A stretch of DNA of 64,000 bases from assembly GCF_003323745.1 (NCBI RefSeq), contig NZ_QOIL01000001.1, positions 372,001 to 436,000 of the forward strand, read 5' to 3'. Positions within the stretch are counted from its first letter, which is position 1; each line of letters starts with the position of its first letter. The translations under genes and the position numbers were made by a program. This stretch comes from Sphaerisporangium album. GTDB lineage: Bacteria; Actinomycetota; Actinomycetes; Streptosporangiales; Streptosporangiaceae. This document shows, in pieces, positions 27,894-36,921 of this stretch. The notes under the pieces were generated by a model, which was not told where the DNA came from, did not search any database, and saw only the letters and a program-made list of their open reading frames with translations.

Positions 27894-28037
27894 CCTGGAA
27901 GTTCTGTGCTCCTCGGGGGTTGCGTGCTCCTCTTGGCGTGAGCGGGCCGGCGGGTGTGGCGGGACGGCCGGCGTCGCCCGCGGCCGGGGGAGCGGTGGTT
28001 CGTGAGCTGTCGTCCAAGGTCATATAGGATTGCGGCC

Positions 28038-28493
28038 ATGAGCATGCCCGCCGGAGAGCGGCTGGGGTTCGACATCAAGCGGGTCGAGCAGGAGCTCATG
28101 GCGGCCAAGAACGAGGCGGTCAGGACGGCCCGCCTGACGGTCCCGCAGTACGCCGCGCTGTTCGCCCTGTCCGACAGCCCAGGCATATCCTCGGCCGCAC
28201 TCGGCCGGGCCTGCATGGTCACGCCCCAGGCGATGACCGTCGTGATCAGGAACCTGGAGGAACGCGGCCTCGTGCGGCGCACCCGGCACCGCTGGCACCG
28301 CAACGTCCTGGAGACCCACCTCACCGACGCCGGCCGGGCCGCGCTGCGGGCCGCCGACGAGCGGGCGGTGGCGATCGAGCGGCGCATCTTCGAGGAGTTC
28401 ACCCCCGAGGAGCGCGAGACGCTGCGCGCCCTGCTGGCACGCTGCTCCAAGGCGATCAAGGCGCGGGGCGGGTCCGCGGCGGCGCCGTGGTGA
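28038..28493 (+). CDS. MarR-family transcriptional regulator
   Basis: A 151-aa MarR regulator with the winged HTH (about 40-110: LTVPQYAALFALSDSPGIS, then SSAALGRACMVTPQAMTVVI and RTRHRWHRN in the wing) and flanking dimerisation helices. The target is unknown. It is followed directly by a DUF2203 gene whose start overlaps this stop, so the two are probably co-transcribed. Confidence 0.9.
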   Translation: MSMPAGERLGFDIKRVEQELMAAKNEAVRTARLTVPQYAALFALSDSPGISSAALGRACMVTPQAMTVVIRNLEERGLVRRTRHRWHRNVLETHLTDAGRAALRAADERAVAIERRIFEEFTPEERETLRALLARCSKAIKARGGSAAAPW

Positions 28494-28852
28494 ACCGGAT
28501 CTTCACCGTCGAGGAGGCACGGGCGCTCATGCCGGCCCTCCTCGGGCACGCGAGCGACCTGATCGCGATCCGCGCCGACCTGGCCGAGATCGGCCACGAC
28601 CTGGGGAGCACGGGGCGCTCGCGGCTCGGGGGCATCCCCGAGGCCAAGGCCCTGGAGGCGCGCGTCGCCGAGATCCTCGGCTGGTTCGGCGAGCAGGGCA
28701 TCGAGGTCAAGGGCGTCGCGCCGCTGCTGGTCGACTTCCCCGCCGTCCTGTCCGGCGTGTCGGTGCGCCTGTGCTGGATCGAGGGCGAGACCGCTCTCGG
28801 CTGGTACCACCGCAGCGAGCTCGGCTTCCCCGGCCGCCGCCCCCTTCCCTAG
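28487..28852 (+). CDS. DUF2203 family protein
   Basis: A 121-aa protein of the DUF2203 family: N-terminal RIFTVEEARALMPALLGH, a helical middle (EAKALEARVAEILGWFGEQG) and the conserved end LVDFPAVLSG with RLCWIEGETALGWYHR. Family function is unknown. Two adjacent GTG codons (28487 and 28490) could start it; the second gives a GTGA overlap with the MarR stop. Confidence 0.88.
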   Translation: MVNRIFTVEEARALMPALLGHASDLIAIRADLAEIGHDLGSTGRSRLGGIPEAKALEARVAEILGWFGEQGIEVKGVAPLLVDFPAVLSGVSVRLCWIEGETALGWYHRSELGFPGRRPLP

Positions 28853-29078
28853 ACCGTCCCGGCGGTTCTCGGCCGGCGGCGCCGCGCCGACCCGCCGCAT
28901 CGTCTCCCGGGGACCGGCTCGCCGGGGCCGGTCACGCGCGGTGGGCTCGCCACGCGCGGCGCGCCCCTCCCCGCACTCTTCCTCGGCCCTCCCGGAGGCG
29001 CGTCCCGGGACCGGGTTCCCCCACCGCCGGACGGCGTCCGGAGAGGCGTGGGCTCACGTGCGTGAATCGAGGCCGGTC

Positions 29079-30791
29079 ATGGGACTGCACGAGGTTCCAG
29101 TGGGCACTAACCACTGCATGTGGAACGCCATCACCGAGCGCACGTCGATCAGGAAGCGGCTCGGCACCCTGGACAAACGCCTGTTCAAGGCGGTGGCGGA
29201 CGCGCACCTGCCCGGCTTCGACCACGTGCTGCCCCGGCTTTCGCGCGCGGCGGACAACTCGCTGCTGTGGGCGGTCGTCGCGGGCGGGCTGGCGCTCACC
29301 GGGCGCAGGCGGATGCGCAGGGCGGCCACGCGCGGCCTGCTCGCGATCAGCCTGGCGAGCCCCGTGGTCAACCTGCTCGGCAAGCAGGCGTTCGCGCGGA
29401 CGCGGCCGTCCATCGTCGACTTCCCGCTGGCCAGGCTCGGCAAGATCCCGAGCTCGCACTCGTTCCCCTCCGGCCATTCGGCCTCCGCCGTCGCGTTCGC
29501 CACCGCCGTGGCGATGGAGGCGCCCGCCCGGGTCGCCGTGCCGGTCGCGGTGACGGCCGGGGCCGTCTGCTTCTCCCGCGTGTACACCGGCGTCCACTAC
29601 CCCGGCGACGTGCTCGCCGGCATGGCGCTCGGGCTGACCGCCGCCGTGGTGACCAAGCGCCTGTGGCCCGGCCAGACCGTGATCGGCGAGGCCCGCGTCG
29701 CCGCCACCGCCCCGCTGATCGACCTCGACCCCGACGGCGAGGGAGTGGTCGCCGTGGTCAACGAGGCGGCCGGACGCGACCCCGGCACGGCCGCCGCCGT
29801 CGCCAAGGTGCTGCCCAAGGCCGAGGTCGTCGAGGTCCAGCCGGGCGAGGACCTCATGAGGCGGCTGCGCGAGGCCGCCGGGCGGGCCCGCGTGCTGGCC
29901 GTCGCGGGCGGCGACGGGACCATGAACTGCGGCGCGCAGGTCGCGATCGAGCACGGCCTGCCGCTGCTGCCCATCCCGGCGGGCACCTTCGACCACTTCG
30001 CCCGCACGCTCGGCCTGGAGACGATCCAGGAGGCGGTGGCCGCCTACCGCGCCGGGCACGTCGTGTCGGTGGACGTCGGCGAGGTCGCGGGGAAGGTCTT
30101 CCTGAACACGGCCAGCCTCGGCATCTACCCGCTCGTCGTCGACCGCCGCGAGGACTGGGAGAAGAGGATCGGCAAGTGGCCCGCGCTGGTGCTGGCCATG
30201 GCGGACGTCCTGATGCACGACCGCCGTCCGGAAGAGCTGGTCGTGGACGGAGTGCGGCGCCGGGTCTGGCTCCTGTTCGCGGGCAACTGCGCCTACGAGT
30301 CGCGCGGCGTCGCGCCCACGCGCAGGAACCGGCTGGAGGACGGCGTGCTGGACGTCCGGCTGCTCACCGCGGCCTCGCGGCTGCCGCGGCTGCGCGCCAT
30401 GGCGAGCACGATCCTCGGCGGCGTCGGGCTGTCGCGCCACTACTTCCAGTGGCGGGCCGACACCGTCCACGTCTCATCGCCGGACCAGGCGACGCGGGAG
30501 GCCAACGAGAGGCGCGCGGGCCTTGCGCACCGGGCGCGCCGGGCACTCGGAGGCGCGGCCACGGGCCGGCCGGAGCGCGGCGCGGGCGGCCGCGCGAAGG
30601 CGAGGGAGGGCGTCCGGCCCGCCGGGGTCCTGCGCGACCTGGCGGCGGGACCCGCCGGGGCCGCCGAGGAGTCCAAGGGCCCCAAGGACGCGGTGCGGCT
30701 GGCGCGGGACGGGGAGACGTTCACCGCGACCGGGCCGCTCGTCTTCAGCAAGCGGCCGCGTTCCCTCCTGGTTTTCCGCCCTATCGAATGA
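29079..30791 (+). CDS. Bifunctional PAP2 phosphatase / diacylglycerol kinase-like protein
   Basis: About 570 aa. The N-terminal half is a membrane PAP2 lipid phosphatase with its three motifs KQAFARTRP, FPSGHSASA and SRVYTGVHYPGDVL (about 95-195). The C-terminal half is a DAGK-catalytic lipid kinase domain with the nucleotide loop AGGDGTMNCGAQ (about 280-300) and the region KVFLNTASLGIYPL. The fusion is known in actinobacteria and suggests linked dephosphorylation and phosphorylation of membrane lipids. The last ~100 residues carry an Arg/Ala-rich insert. Starts at ATG 29079 or ATG 29118. Confidence 0.92.
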   Translation: MGLHEVPVGTNHCMWNAITERTSIRKRLGTLDKRLFKAVADAHLPGFDHVLPRLSRAADNSLLWAVVAGGLALTGRRRMRRAATRGLLAISLASPVVNLLGKQAFARTRPSIVDFPLARLGKIPSSHSFPSGHSASAVAFATAVAMEAPARVAVPVAVTAGAVCFSRVYTGVHYPGDVLAGMALGLTAAVVTKRLWPGQTVIGEARVAATAPLIDLDPDGEGVVAVVNEAAGRDPGTAAAVAKVLPKAEVVEVQPGEDLMRRLREAAGRARVLAVAGGDGTMNCGAQVAIEHGLPLLPIPAGTFDHFARTLGLETIQEAVAAYRAGHVVSVDVGEVAGKVFLNTASLGIYPLVVDRREDWEKRIGKWPALVLAMADVLMHDRRPEELVVDGVRRRVWLLFAGNCAYESRGVAPTRRNRLEDGVLDVRLLTAASRLPRLRAMASTILGGVGLSRHYFQWRADTVHVSSPDQATREANERRAGLAHRARRALGGAATGRPERGAGGRAKAREGVRPAGVLRDLAAGPAGAAEESKGPKDAVRLARDGETFTATGPLVFSKRPRSLLVFRPIE

Positions 30792-30866
30792 CCTGCCCGT
30801 TTTGCCGTAGTGCGGAGCTGACATATCGCCTTGACGCGTGATCCGGGCGTCCTCGATCATCTTGGG

Positions 30867-31841
30867 ATGAGCGCCTCCCGGCGGACCCCCGCCGCGCTTG
30901 CCATGACCTTCTCCCTGAGCTCCGTGGCCGTCCTGGCCGCCTGCACGCCGGGACCGGCGACGGCCCCGGCGGGCTCGTCAGGCTCCTCCGAGGCCACGGC
31001 TCCGGCGGGCGGCGGCTCGGCGAGCCCCACGGTGGACGTCTCCGCGACCTACCGCACGACCCTGGCGACCGCGGCCGGGCCGCTGAGGACCGCCCTGGAC
31101 GGGCTCGCCAAGTCGCGCTCGATGAAGTCGCTGGACCAGCGGCTCGAACGCGCCCAGAACGCCGCGAGCGACGCGGTGGAAGGGCTCTCGGCGGCCACGC
31201 CGCCCCCCGACGTCACCGCCGAGCACACCGACTACCTGGCGGCGCTGCGCGGGCTGGAAGGCGACCTCGGCACCCTGCGCGACGGCGTCGCCGGGCACGA
31301 TCTGTGCGCGCCCTCGGCCGTCCTCGCCCGGCTCGGGAAGGCGGGCGGGTTCGGCGAGGTCAGGTCGGCGGGCGGGGACCTCGCCGCCAAGGGCGACTAC
31401 CCGGCCGACGTCGCGAAGCTCAGGACGCCCAAGGAGCGGTCGCGGCGGCTGGCCAACGGCGCGTTCGTCCGCAGGGGCCCGCAGGGCGGCCTCGGACGCC
31501 TGACCGTGAAGAACGGCGGGCGGTTCGACACCGTGCTCAGCGTGGTGCGCGGCAAGAGCGCGGTGACCCGCTTCTACATTCGCAAGAACAAGAGCGTCAC
31601 GGTCACGGGCGTGCCCGACGGCACCTACAAGGTCTACTACACCAGCGGCGCGGACTGGGAGAACGGCTCGCGCCTCTTCACGCGCGACTGCGTGTTCAAG
31701 CGGTTCGACAAGCCACTGTCGTTCCGGACGGTGCGCGGCACGACCATGATCAGGCGCACGATCTGGACGATCAGCCTTCAGTCCGTGCTCGGGGGGAACG
31801 CGACGAGCTCCGAGGTGGACCCGGACGAGTTCCCCCGCTGA
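30867..31841 (+). CDS. Predicted lipoprotein of unknown function
   Basis: A 324-aa protein with a lipoprotein signal peptide: lipobox VLAAC, with the acylated Cys at residue 26, followed by a Gly/Ser/Ala-rich linker. A helical region (about 60-190) has paired motifs (KSRSMKSLDQRLERAQNAAS). The C-terminal part (about 205-320) contains SVTVTGVPDGTYKVYYTSGADW, a beta-rich domain. I do not recognise the family. The 166-bp repeat element follows the stop by about 20 bp. Confidence 0.75.
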   Translation: MSASRRTPAALAMTFSLSSVAVLAACTPGPATAPAGSSGSSEATAPAGGGSASPTVDVSATYRTTLATAAGPLRTALDGLAKSRSMKSLDQRLERAQNAASDAVEGLSAATPPPDVTAEHTDYLAALRGLEGDLGTLRDGVAGHDLCAPSAVLARLGKAGGFGEVRSAGGDLAAKGDYPADVAKLRTPKERSRRLANGAFVRRGPQGGLGRLTVKNGGRFDTVLSVVRGKSAVTRFYIRKNKSVTVTGVPDGTYKVYYTSGADWENGSRLFTRDCVFKRFDKPLSFRTVRGTTMIRRTIWTISLQSVLGGNATSSEVDPDEFPR

Positions 31842-31864
31842 CGCCCGCCCCGCCGGCGCCGCCC

Positions 31865-32029
31865 CCCGAACCGCCGTGCCGCAGGCGCGGCCATGAGCGG
31901 AGTTCGGGGCGCGGCGGTGCTTTGGAGCGGTTGCGGGCAAGGGTGAGGGACGATCCCTTGCCCGCAACCGTGGAAGAACGCCCACTCTCAGGCGCCCCGA
32001 ACCGCCGAGCGGAGCGAGGCCATGGGCAC
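31865..32029. repeat. Hairpin repeat element, copy 1 (about 165 bp)
   Basis: An element bounded at both ends by related ~35-bp segments (CCCGAACCGCCG...GGCCAT, at 31865-31894 and near 31996-32023) around a perfect 16-bp stem: CGGTTGCGGGCAAGGG (31928-31943) and CCCTTGCCCGCAACCG (31955-31970), loop TGAGGGACGAT. A second copy lies in inverted orientation at 36743-36908. It fills the gap between the convergent lipoprotein and zinc-ribbon genes. Confidence 0.85.
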
Positions 32030-32034
32030 AGCCG

Positions 32035-32295
32035 TCAGCTCGAGAAGAGCATGCCCACCCAGCTGCGCTGGTGGTGGCCCCGGTGCCCGCCGTGGTGGGG
32101 GGCTCCCCAGGCCGGGGCGCCGTGCGCCGGGGGCGGCGGGGCGTACTGCTGCTGCGCCCACTGGCTCTCGACCCGGGAGAGGGTCTCCAGCTCTCCGTAG
32201 TCCAGGAAAATGCCGCGGCAGTTGTCACACTGCTCGATGTGGACGCCGTTGCGGTCAAAGGTCCGCATGGTACCGCTGCACTTCGGGCAACGCAT
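32035..32295 (-). CDS. Zinc-ribbon protein (zf-TFIIB type)
   Basis: An 86-aa protein with a TFIIB-like zinc ribbon: MRCPKCSGTM and EQCDNCRGIFLDYGEL supply the four Cys ligands (about 3-30). A Pro/Ala/His-rich tail follows, with several His near the end. Members are small stand-alone proteins of unknown role. It starts 37 bp after the phosphotransferase stop on the same strand, so the two are probably one transcript. Confidence 0.9.
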   Translation of the reverse strand: MRCPKCSGTMRTFDRNGVHIEQCDNCRGIFLDYGELETLSRVESQWAQQQYAPPPPAHGAPAWGAPHHGGHRGHHQRSWVGMLFSS

Positions 32296-32332
32296 CGAGA
32301 CGATCTCCTTCAGAACTGGCCCTGAGACGACC

Positions 32333-33334
32333 CTACTGCGCGGCGGCGGTGCGCGTGATCCTTCCGCAGGAGGAGACCAGGGCCCGCTCGACCTCGTCGA
32401 GGGGACGGCCCTCCGTGCCCGCCGCCGCCACAGCGGTGGCCGCCAATTGCACCGTCAACGCGCGGGCGGGCACGTCCAGTTCCCGCCACGGATCCCCGGT
32501 GGGGACGGCCGATCCGCCCGCGGCGAGGTAGGCGCCGAGGAAGCGTTCCCAGGCGGCCGGGTCCAGCAGGCCCGTTGCGTACCAGGCGGCGGGCCGGGCC
32601 AGATCCCACGCGGCGACGCCCGCGCCGAGGTCGTCCACGTCGATCAGCAGCCATTCGCCCTGGTAGCGGATGATCTGCCCGAGATGCCAGTCGCCGTGCG
32701 TGAGCCACGCCCGCGGCGGCCCGCCGCCGTCCGGGGACCGGGGGCTCGGGACGGTCACGGGCGGGGCCGCGCCCTCGCGGGCGGTCCCCGCGTCCATGCG
32801 CTCCGTCCTCGCGACCGTGCCCTCCCGCGCCGTCCGCACCTCCCGGGGCAGCGTCCCGAAGGCCTCGCGGATCACCGCGACCGGAGCCGCGTACGCGGCG
32901 TCCAGGCCGTCCAGGAGCGCGACGGCGCGGACCACCCGCGCGGGGCCGCCCGCCGGGGGCAGGGCCAGGCCGTCCACGGGGGCGGCGTGCAGGCGGGCGA
33001 GCAGCTCGGCGGCGGGCTCCCACGGCGCGGCGCCGGGGTCGCGCGGGTCCACGGGCTCGCCCGCGGGCCACACGGTGACCGGGCGGCCGTCGACGTGCCC
33101 GACCTCGGCCGACGCCGGGGGCAGCAGCACTCCCGGCAGCCCGGCGGCCAGGCGCAGGCGCGCGGCCAGCGCCGTCTCGTCGGTCTCGGGCGGGTGCGCC
33201 TTGACCACGACGTCGCCGGCGCGGACGACCGTCACCCGCGTGTTCTTCAGCAATGTCCAGGACCCCTCGCCGGCGACGCGCGCGAGGCGCCGCGCCAGAA
33301 CGGGGGCCGACGCGTCCTCGTCCCGCACCGTCAC
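32333..33334 (-). CDS. Aminoglycoside phosphotransferase-fold protein
   Basis: A 333-aa kinase-like protein of the APH fold. The catalytic loop reads THGDWHLGQII, where the usual metal-binding Asn of the HGDxxxxN motif is Gln. The DFG-equivalent is LIDVDDLG. Between N-lobe and catalytic loop lies a charged insert (about 160-215). The substrate is unknown; many such genes have no role in antibiotic resistance. Upstream of the zinc-ribbon gene on the same strand. Confidence 0.83.
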   Translation of the reverse strand: MTVRDEDASAPVLARRLARVAGEGSWTLLKNTRVTVVRAGDVVVKAHPPETDETALAARLRLAAGLPGVLLPPASAEVGHVDGRPVTVWPAGEPVDPRDPGAAPWEPAAELLARLHAAPVDGLALPPAGGPARVVRAVALLDGLDAAYAAPVAVIREAFGTLPREVRTAREGTVARTERMDAGTAREGAAPPVTVPSPRSPDGGGPPRAWLTHGDWHLGQIIRYQGEWLLIDVDDLGAGVAAWDLARPAAWYATGLLDPAAWERFLGAYLAAGGSAVPTGDPWRELDVPARALTVQLAATAVAAAGTEGRPLDEVERALVSSCGRITRTAAAQ

Positions 33335-33375
33335 CGGTCCAATCTACGGCGGCGTCCAGGTCCTAAGGTGATCTC

Positions 33376-34278
33376 ATGGAGATTGGCTTCGGGGTACCTG
33401 TGTCGGGCCCGTGGGCGACGCCGGCGAACATGGCCCGGGTCGCCCGCCGGGCGCAGGAGCTCGGCTACGCGTCGCTGTGGACGTTCCAGCGGCTCCTCTA
33501 CCCGGTGGGCCATCCGATGGGCCCGGTCTACCGCGCCGTGCAGGATCCGATCGTCACGCTGTCGTACCTGGCGGGGATCACCGAGGGCATCCGGCTCGGG
33601 CTCGCGGTGGTGAACCTGCCGTTCTACTCGCCGGCCCTGCTCGCCAAGCAGCTCGCGACGTTGCAGGACCTCTCGGAAGGGCGGCTGGACGCCGGGTTCG
33701 GGCTGGGGTGGCTGCCGGAGGAGTTCATCGCCTCGGGCGTCCCCATGGAGGGCCGGGGGCGCAGGGCGGTGGAGTACCTGCAGGTGCTGCGGCGGCTCTG
33801 GACCGACGAGGTCATCTCGCACAAGGGCGAGTTCTACGAGATCCCGCCGTCCCATCAGGACCCGAAGCCGCGCCCGGCGCCCCCGCCGGTGCTGCTCGGC
33901 GGGACGGCCGAGGTCGCGCTGCGCCGCGCGGGGGAGCTGGCCGACGGCTGGATCAGCTCCAGCCGAGCGGACCTGTCGACCATCCACGAGCAGATCTACA
34001 TTGTAAAGGACGCCGCTCGTAACGCCGGGCGCGACCCGGAGGCGCTGAGGTTCGTCTGCCGGGGCGTCACCAAGGTCAGGGAGGCGGGCCTGCCCGACCG
34101 GCCGCGGCTGACCGGCTCGCTCGAGGAGATCCGCGCGGACGTCGAGGCGCTGGCGTCCACGGGCCTCACCGAGCTGTTCCACGACCTGAACTTCGACCCC
34201 GAGATCTCCGCCCCCGACGCCGACCCGGACGAATCGATGCGCCGCGCCGAGGAGGCCCTGACGGCCCTGGCGCCCTAG
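33376..34278 (+). CDS. LLM-class F420-dependent oxidoreductase
   Basis: A 300-aa TIM-barrel oxidoreductase of the luciferase-like (LLM) class. Visible: N-terminal EIGFGVPVSGPWATP, ARRAQELGYASLWTFQRL, GLAVVNLPFYSPALLAKQLATL with the family's ATLQDLSEGRLDAGFGLGW, and RPAPPPVLLGGTAE. Actinobacterial members normally use coenzyme F420; the substrate is unknown. The start is close to the divergent phosphotransferase (41 bp). Confidence 0.93.
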   Translation: MEIGFGVPVSGPWATPANMARVARRAQELGYASLWTFQRLLYPVGHPMGPVYRAVQDPIVTLSYLAGITEGIRLGLAVVNLPFYSPALLAKQLATLQDLSEGRLDAGFGLGWLPEEFIASGVPMEGRGRRAVEYLQVLRRLWTDEVISHKGEFYEIPPSHQDPKPRPAPPPVLLGGTAEVALRRAGELADGWISSSRADLSTIHEQIYIVKDAARNAGRDPEALRFVCRGVTKVREAGLPDRPRLTGSLEEIRADVEALASTGLTELFHDLNFDPEISAPDADPDESMRRAEEALTALAP

Positions 34279-34338
34279 CCGCCCGGCCCGGCGTCCGGGG
34301 ACGTCTCGGCGGCCGGGCCCCGCCGGGGCGCCTCACGT

Positions 34339-35130
34339 TCAGATCAGGTCCCAGGGGTTCCTCTCGTAGGCGTCCTGGAGCGTCTTCATCAGCGGGTAGT
34401 CGACGGTGAAGCGCCGCCGGCCCACCCGCTCGACCGACATGACGCCCCAGGAGTTGGTGAGGAACGCCGACCGCAGCGCGGGCAGGTCCCCCAGGCGCAC
34501 GACCTGGCGGCGGGCCGGGACGCCCATCTGGGCCAGCCCCCGCTCGACGAGCGTCATCGTGATCCCGCGCAGCATGGGCGCGTCGGGCCAGACGATCGAC
34601 TCGCCGTCCGAGAAGCCGATGTTGGTGATCGCGCCCTCGGCTATGGTGCCGTCGGGCGCCACCAGCAGGGCCTCGTCGTAGCCGGCCCGCTCGGCCATGC
34701 GCAGGTAGTACGTCTGGCCGAAGCCGCCCACGTGCTTGATGTGCGGCACCGGGCGCTGGTAGGGGGCGGGCCAGACGTTGCGCGGCGGGTTCGGCGGGTC
34801 CTGCGGCGGCCGGACGGTGACCATGACGCACGGCTCGACCTCGCCCCAGGTGGGCAGGTCGCGGCCGAAGATGTATACGCGGACGGAGGCGTCGCGGACG
34901 TCGCCCCTCAGGGCGTGCCGGACGCGGGCGCGCACCAGCTCGCCGTCCAGCTCGCGGCCGAACAGCTCCTGGGTGGCGGTGTCCAGCCGGTCCAGGTGCA
35001 GGCCGAGCCCCCTGACCCTGCGGTCGCGCACCTGCATGGCGGTGAAGTGCCCGTAGTTGCGCAGGGCCGGATGCCGAAGATCCTCGACGGTGGCGGGGGC
35101 CCCGTTGATCTCGATTCGCTCCACCTTCAC
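34339..35130 (-). CDS. Class IV aminotransferase-fold PLP enzyme
   Basis: About 263 aa, fold-type IV (branched-chain aminotransferase / aminodeoxychorismate lyase family). The PLP Lys is in PHIKHVGGFGQTYYLR, and the conserved Glu region reads GTIAEGAITNIGF, with LRGITMTLVERGL after it. The HIKH context differs from classic BCAT, so the substrate is open. The GTG at 35130 begins the family-like VERIEINGAPATVEDL; the frame upstream is non-homologous. Confidence 0.88.
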   Translation of the reverse strand: MKVERIEINGAPATVEDLRHPALRNYGHFTAMQVRDRRVRGLGLHLDRLDTATQELFGRELDGELVRARVRHALRGDVRDASVRVYIFGRDLPTWGEVEPCVMVTVRPPQDPPNPPRNVWPAPYQRPVPHIKHVGGFGQTYYLRMAERAGYDEALLVAPDGTIAEGAITNIGFSDGESIVWPDAPMLRGITMTLVERGLAQMGVPARRQVVRLGDLPALRSAFLTNSWGVMSVERVGRRRFTVDYPLMKTLQDAYERNPWDLI

Positions 35131-35282
35131 GGACTCTAGCCGGAGGGACCCGAATCCGGCAGGGCGCCCTGGTCGTGATGGGCGCGGACGGATGCGGAGT
35201 GGGTGACGACCGTGGTGAGGCACCTGTCATCCTGGATTCGTATGGAAAGTGGTGAAAGTGACCCCCGAAACTCAGGAGAACG

Positions 35283-36065
35283 GTGAACGAGCGCAAGCCG
35301 ATAGAGAGCTGGTTGTCCGATATGGACGGTGTGCTCGTCCATGAGGGAAGCCCGGTGCCGGGTGCGGATGAGTTCATCCGGAAGCTGCGCGACGTGGGGA
35401 AGCGGTTCCTCGTCCTGACGAACAACTCGATCTACACCCCTCGCGACCTTTCGGTGCGCCTGCGCGGCGCCGGCCTGGAGGTGCCCCCCGAGTCGATCTG
35501 GACGTCGGCGCTGGCCACCGCGAAGTTCCTCGGCGACCAGCGGCCGGGGGGTTCGGCGTACGTGATCGGCGAGGCGGGGCTGACCACGGCGTTGCACGAG
35601 GTGGGGTACGTCCTCACCGACACCGCCCCCGACTACGTGGTGCTCGGTGAGACCCGCACCTACAGCTTCACGGCGATCACCCGGGCGATCCGGCTCATCG
35701 ACGCGGGCAGTCGCTTCATCGCGACCAACCCCGACCCGATCGGGCCGTCCGCCGAGGGGTCGCTGCCGGCCTGCGGCGCGGTCGCGGCGATGATCACCAA
35801 GGCCACGGGTGTCGAGCCGTATTTCGTGGGCAAGCCGAACCCGATGATGATGCGCAGCGCGCTGAACGCGATCGACGGGCACAGCGAGACGACGGCGATG
35901 ATCGGCGACCGCATGGACACCGACGTCGTCGCGGGCATGGAGGCCGGCCTGCACACGATCCTGGTCCTGACCGGGGTGACGTCCAAGGACCAGATCGACC
36001 GTTACCCGTTCCGGCCCTCGCGGGTGGTGGACTCGGTGGCGGATCTCATCGACCTGGTCGAATAG
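35283..36065 (+). CDS. HAD-superfamily IIA hydrolase (NagD-like)
   Basis: A 260-aa phosphatase. HAD motifs: [22 protein letters not shown] around KPNPMMM and [18 protein letters not shown]; the class IIA cap lies between (about 80-190). It is likely a phosphatase acting on small phosphorylated metabolites. GTG start with AGGAG five bases upstream. Confidence 0.93.
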   Translation: MNERKPIESWLSDMDGVLVHEGSPVPGADEFIRKLRDVGKRFLVLTNNSIYTPRDLSVRLRGAGLEVPPESIWTSALATAKFLGDQRPGGSAYVIGEAGLTTALHEVGYVLTDTAPDYVVLGETRTYSFTAITRAIRLIDAGSRFIATNPDPIGPSAEGSLPACGAVAAMITKATGVEPYFVGKPNPMMMRSALNAIDGHSETTAMIGDRMDTDVVAGMEAGLHTILVLTGVTSKDQIDRYPFRPSRVVDSVADLIDLVE

Positions 36066-36104
36066 CTGACCTGACCTGGCAGGTACAGGGGGGAGTATGG
36101 CGAG

Positions 36105-36740
36105 ATGACCGATGTATATCTGGAGATCGGCCCCAAGAAGGTCTTCGCCTGCGCCTACGACTGGCCGGGATGGTGCCGCGTCGGCAGGAACGAGGAGGAC
36201 GCGCTGGAGACGCTGACGCGGTACGTGCCGCGCTACCGGGAGATCGCCGCGCGGGCCCGCATGCCGTTCGAACCGGACGCCTTCACCGTGGTCGAGCGGA
36301 CGCCCGGGGACAGGACCACCGACTTCGGGGCCCCGGCGGCCATTCCGGACATCGACCTGCGGCCGGTCGACGCGGCGGTGGCCGAGCGCGACGTGGCGCT
36401 GATCCGGGCCTCCTGGGAGCTCTTCGACGAGGTCACCGCGAATTCCCCCGAGGAACTGCGCAAAGGGCCCCGGGGCGGTGGCAGGGACCGCGACAAGATG
36501 GCGTCCCACGTGGTGGAGGCCGAGCGGGCGTACGCGCGCAAGATCGGCGTCCGGCACCGCCCGTTCGGCCTGCTCGACCGCGCCGCGCGGGCCGCGATGC
36601 GCGACGAGATCGCCGAGGTCCTGAGCAAGCCGTCCGACGGCTCCCCGGTCGTCCCCAGCGGCTGGCCGGCCCGCTACGCGGCCCGCCGCATCGCCTGGCA
36701 CGTGATCGACCACATCTGGGAGATGCAAGATCGCGCTTGA
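36105..36740 (+). CDS. DinB-like protein with HicB-like N-terminus
   Basis: A 211-aa cytoplasmic protein. The first ~50 residues (KVFACAYDWPGWCRVGRNEEDALETL) resemble the small HicB-type fold. The rest looks like a DinB four-helix bundle with candidate metal His at HVVEAE and at WHVIDHIWEM near the C-terminus. Function unknown; DinB-like proteins are often thiol-dependent enzymes. The HicB comparison is tentative. The inverted repeat element copy 2 begins 2 bp past the stop. Confidence 0.7.
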   Translation: MTDVYLEIGPKKVFACAYDWPGWCRVGRNEEDALETLTRYVPRYREIAARARMPFEPDAFTVVERTPGDRTTDFGAPAAIPDIDLRPVDAAVAERDVALIRASWELFDEVTANSPEELRKGPRGGGRDRDKMASHVVEAERAYARKIGVRHRPFGLLDRAARAAMRDEIAEVLSKPSDGSPVVPSGWPARYAARRIAWHVIDHIWEMQDRA

Positions 36741-36742
36741 CT

Positions 36743-36908
36743 GTGCCTATGGCCGCGCCTCCGGCACGGCGGTTCGGGACGCCTGAGAGTCGGTGTTCTT
36801 CCACGGTCGCGGGCAAGGGATCGTCCCTCACCCTCCCCCGCGACCGCTCCAGAACACCGCCGCGCCCCGAACGTGCCTATGGCCGCGCCTCCGGCGCGGC
36901 GGTTCGGG
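36743..36908. repeat. Hairpin repeat element, copy 2 (inverted relative to copy 1)
   Basis: The reverse complement matches 31865-32029 over its whole length with scattered changes. Arms are CGGTCGCGGGCAAGGG (36804-36819) and CCCTCCCCCGCGACCG (36831-36846), with two mismatches. The 11-nt loop is identical to copy 1 on the matching strand. One T-A pair of copy 1 is a C-G pair here, a compensatory change. It fills the gap between two convergent genes. Confidence 0.85.
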
Positions 36909-36921
36909 AAGGGGGCTGTCG

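Noticed and set aside
29120-30841. Long open frame (573 codons) over the PAP2/DAG-kinase gene in another frame
   Set aside because: Arg/Ala/Gly-rich translation without domains, caused by high GC; the overlapping frame has all PAP2 and kinase motifs.
33376-34278. Luciferase or light-producing function
   Set aside because: The LLM family in actinobacteria is mainly F420- or FMN-dependent oxidoreductases; no lux partners.
34279-34338. Strong terminator between the LLM and class IV aminotransferase genes
   Set aside because: Only an 8-bp GCCCGGCC/GGCCGGGC pairing with a long loop, not convincing in DNA of this GC content.
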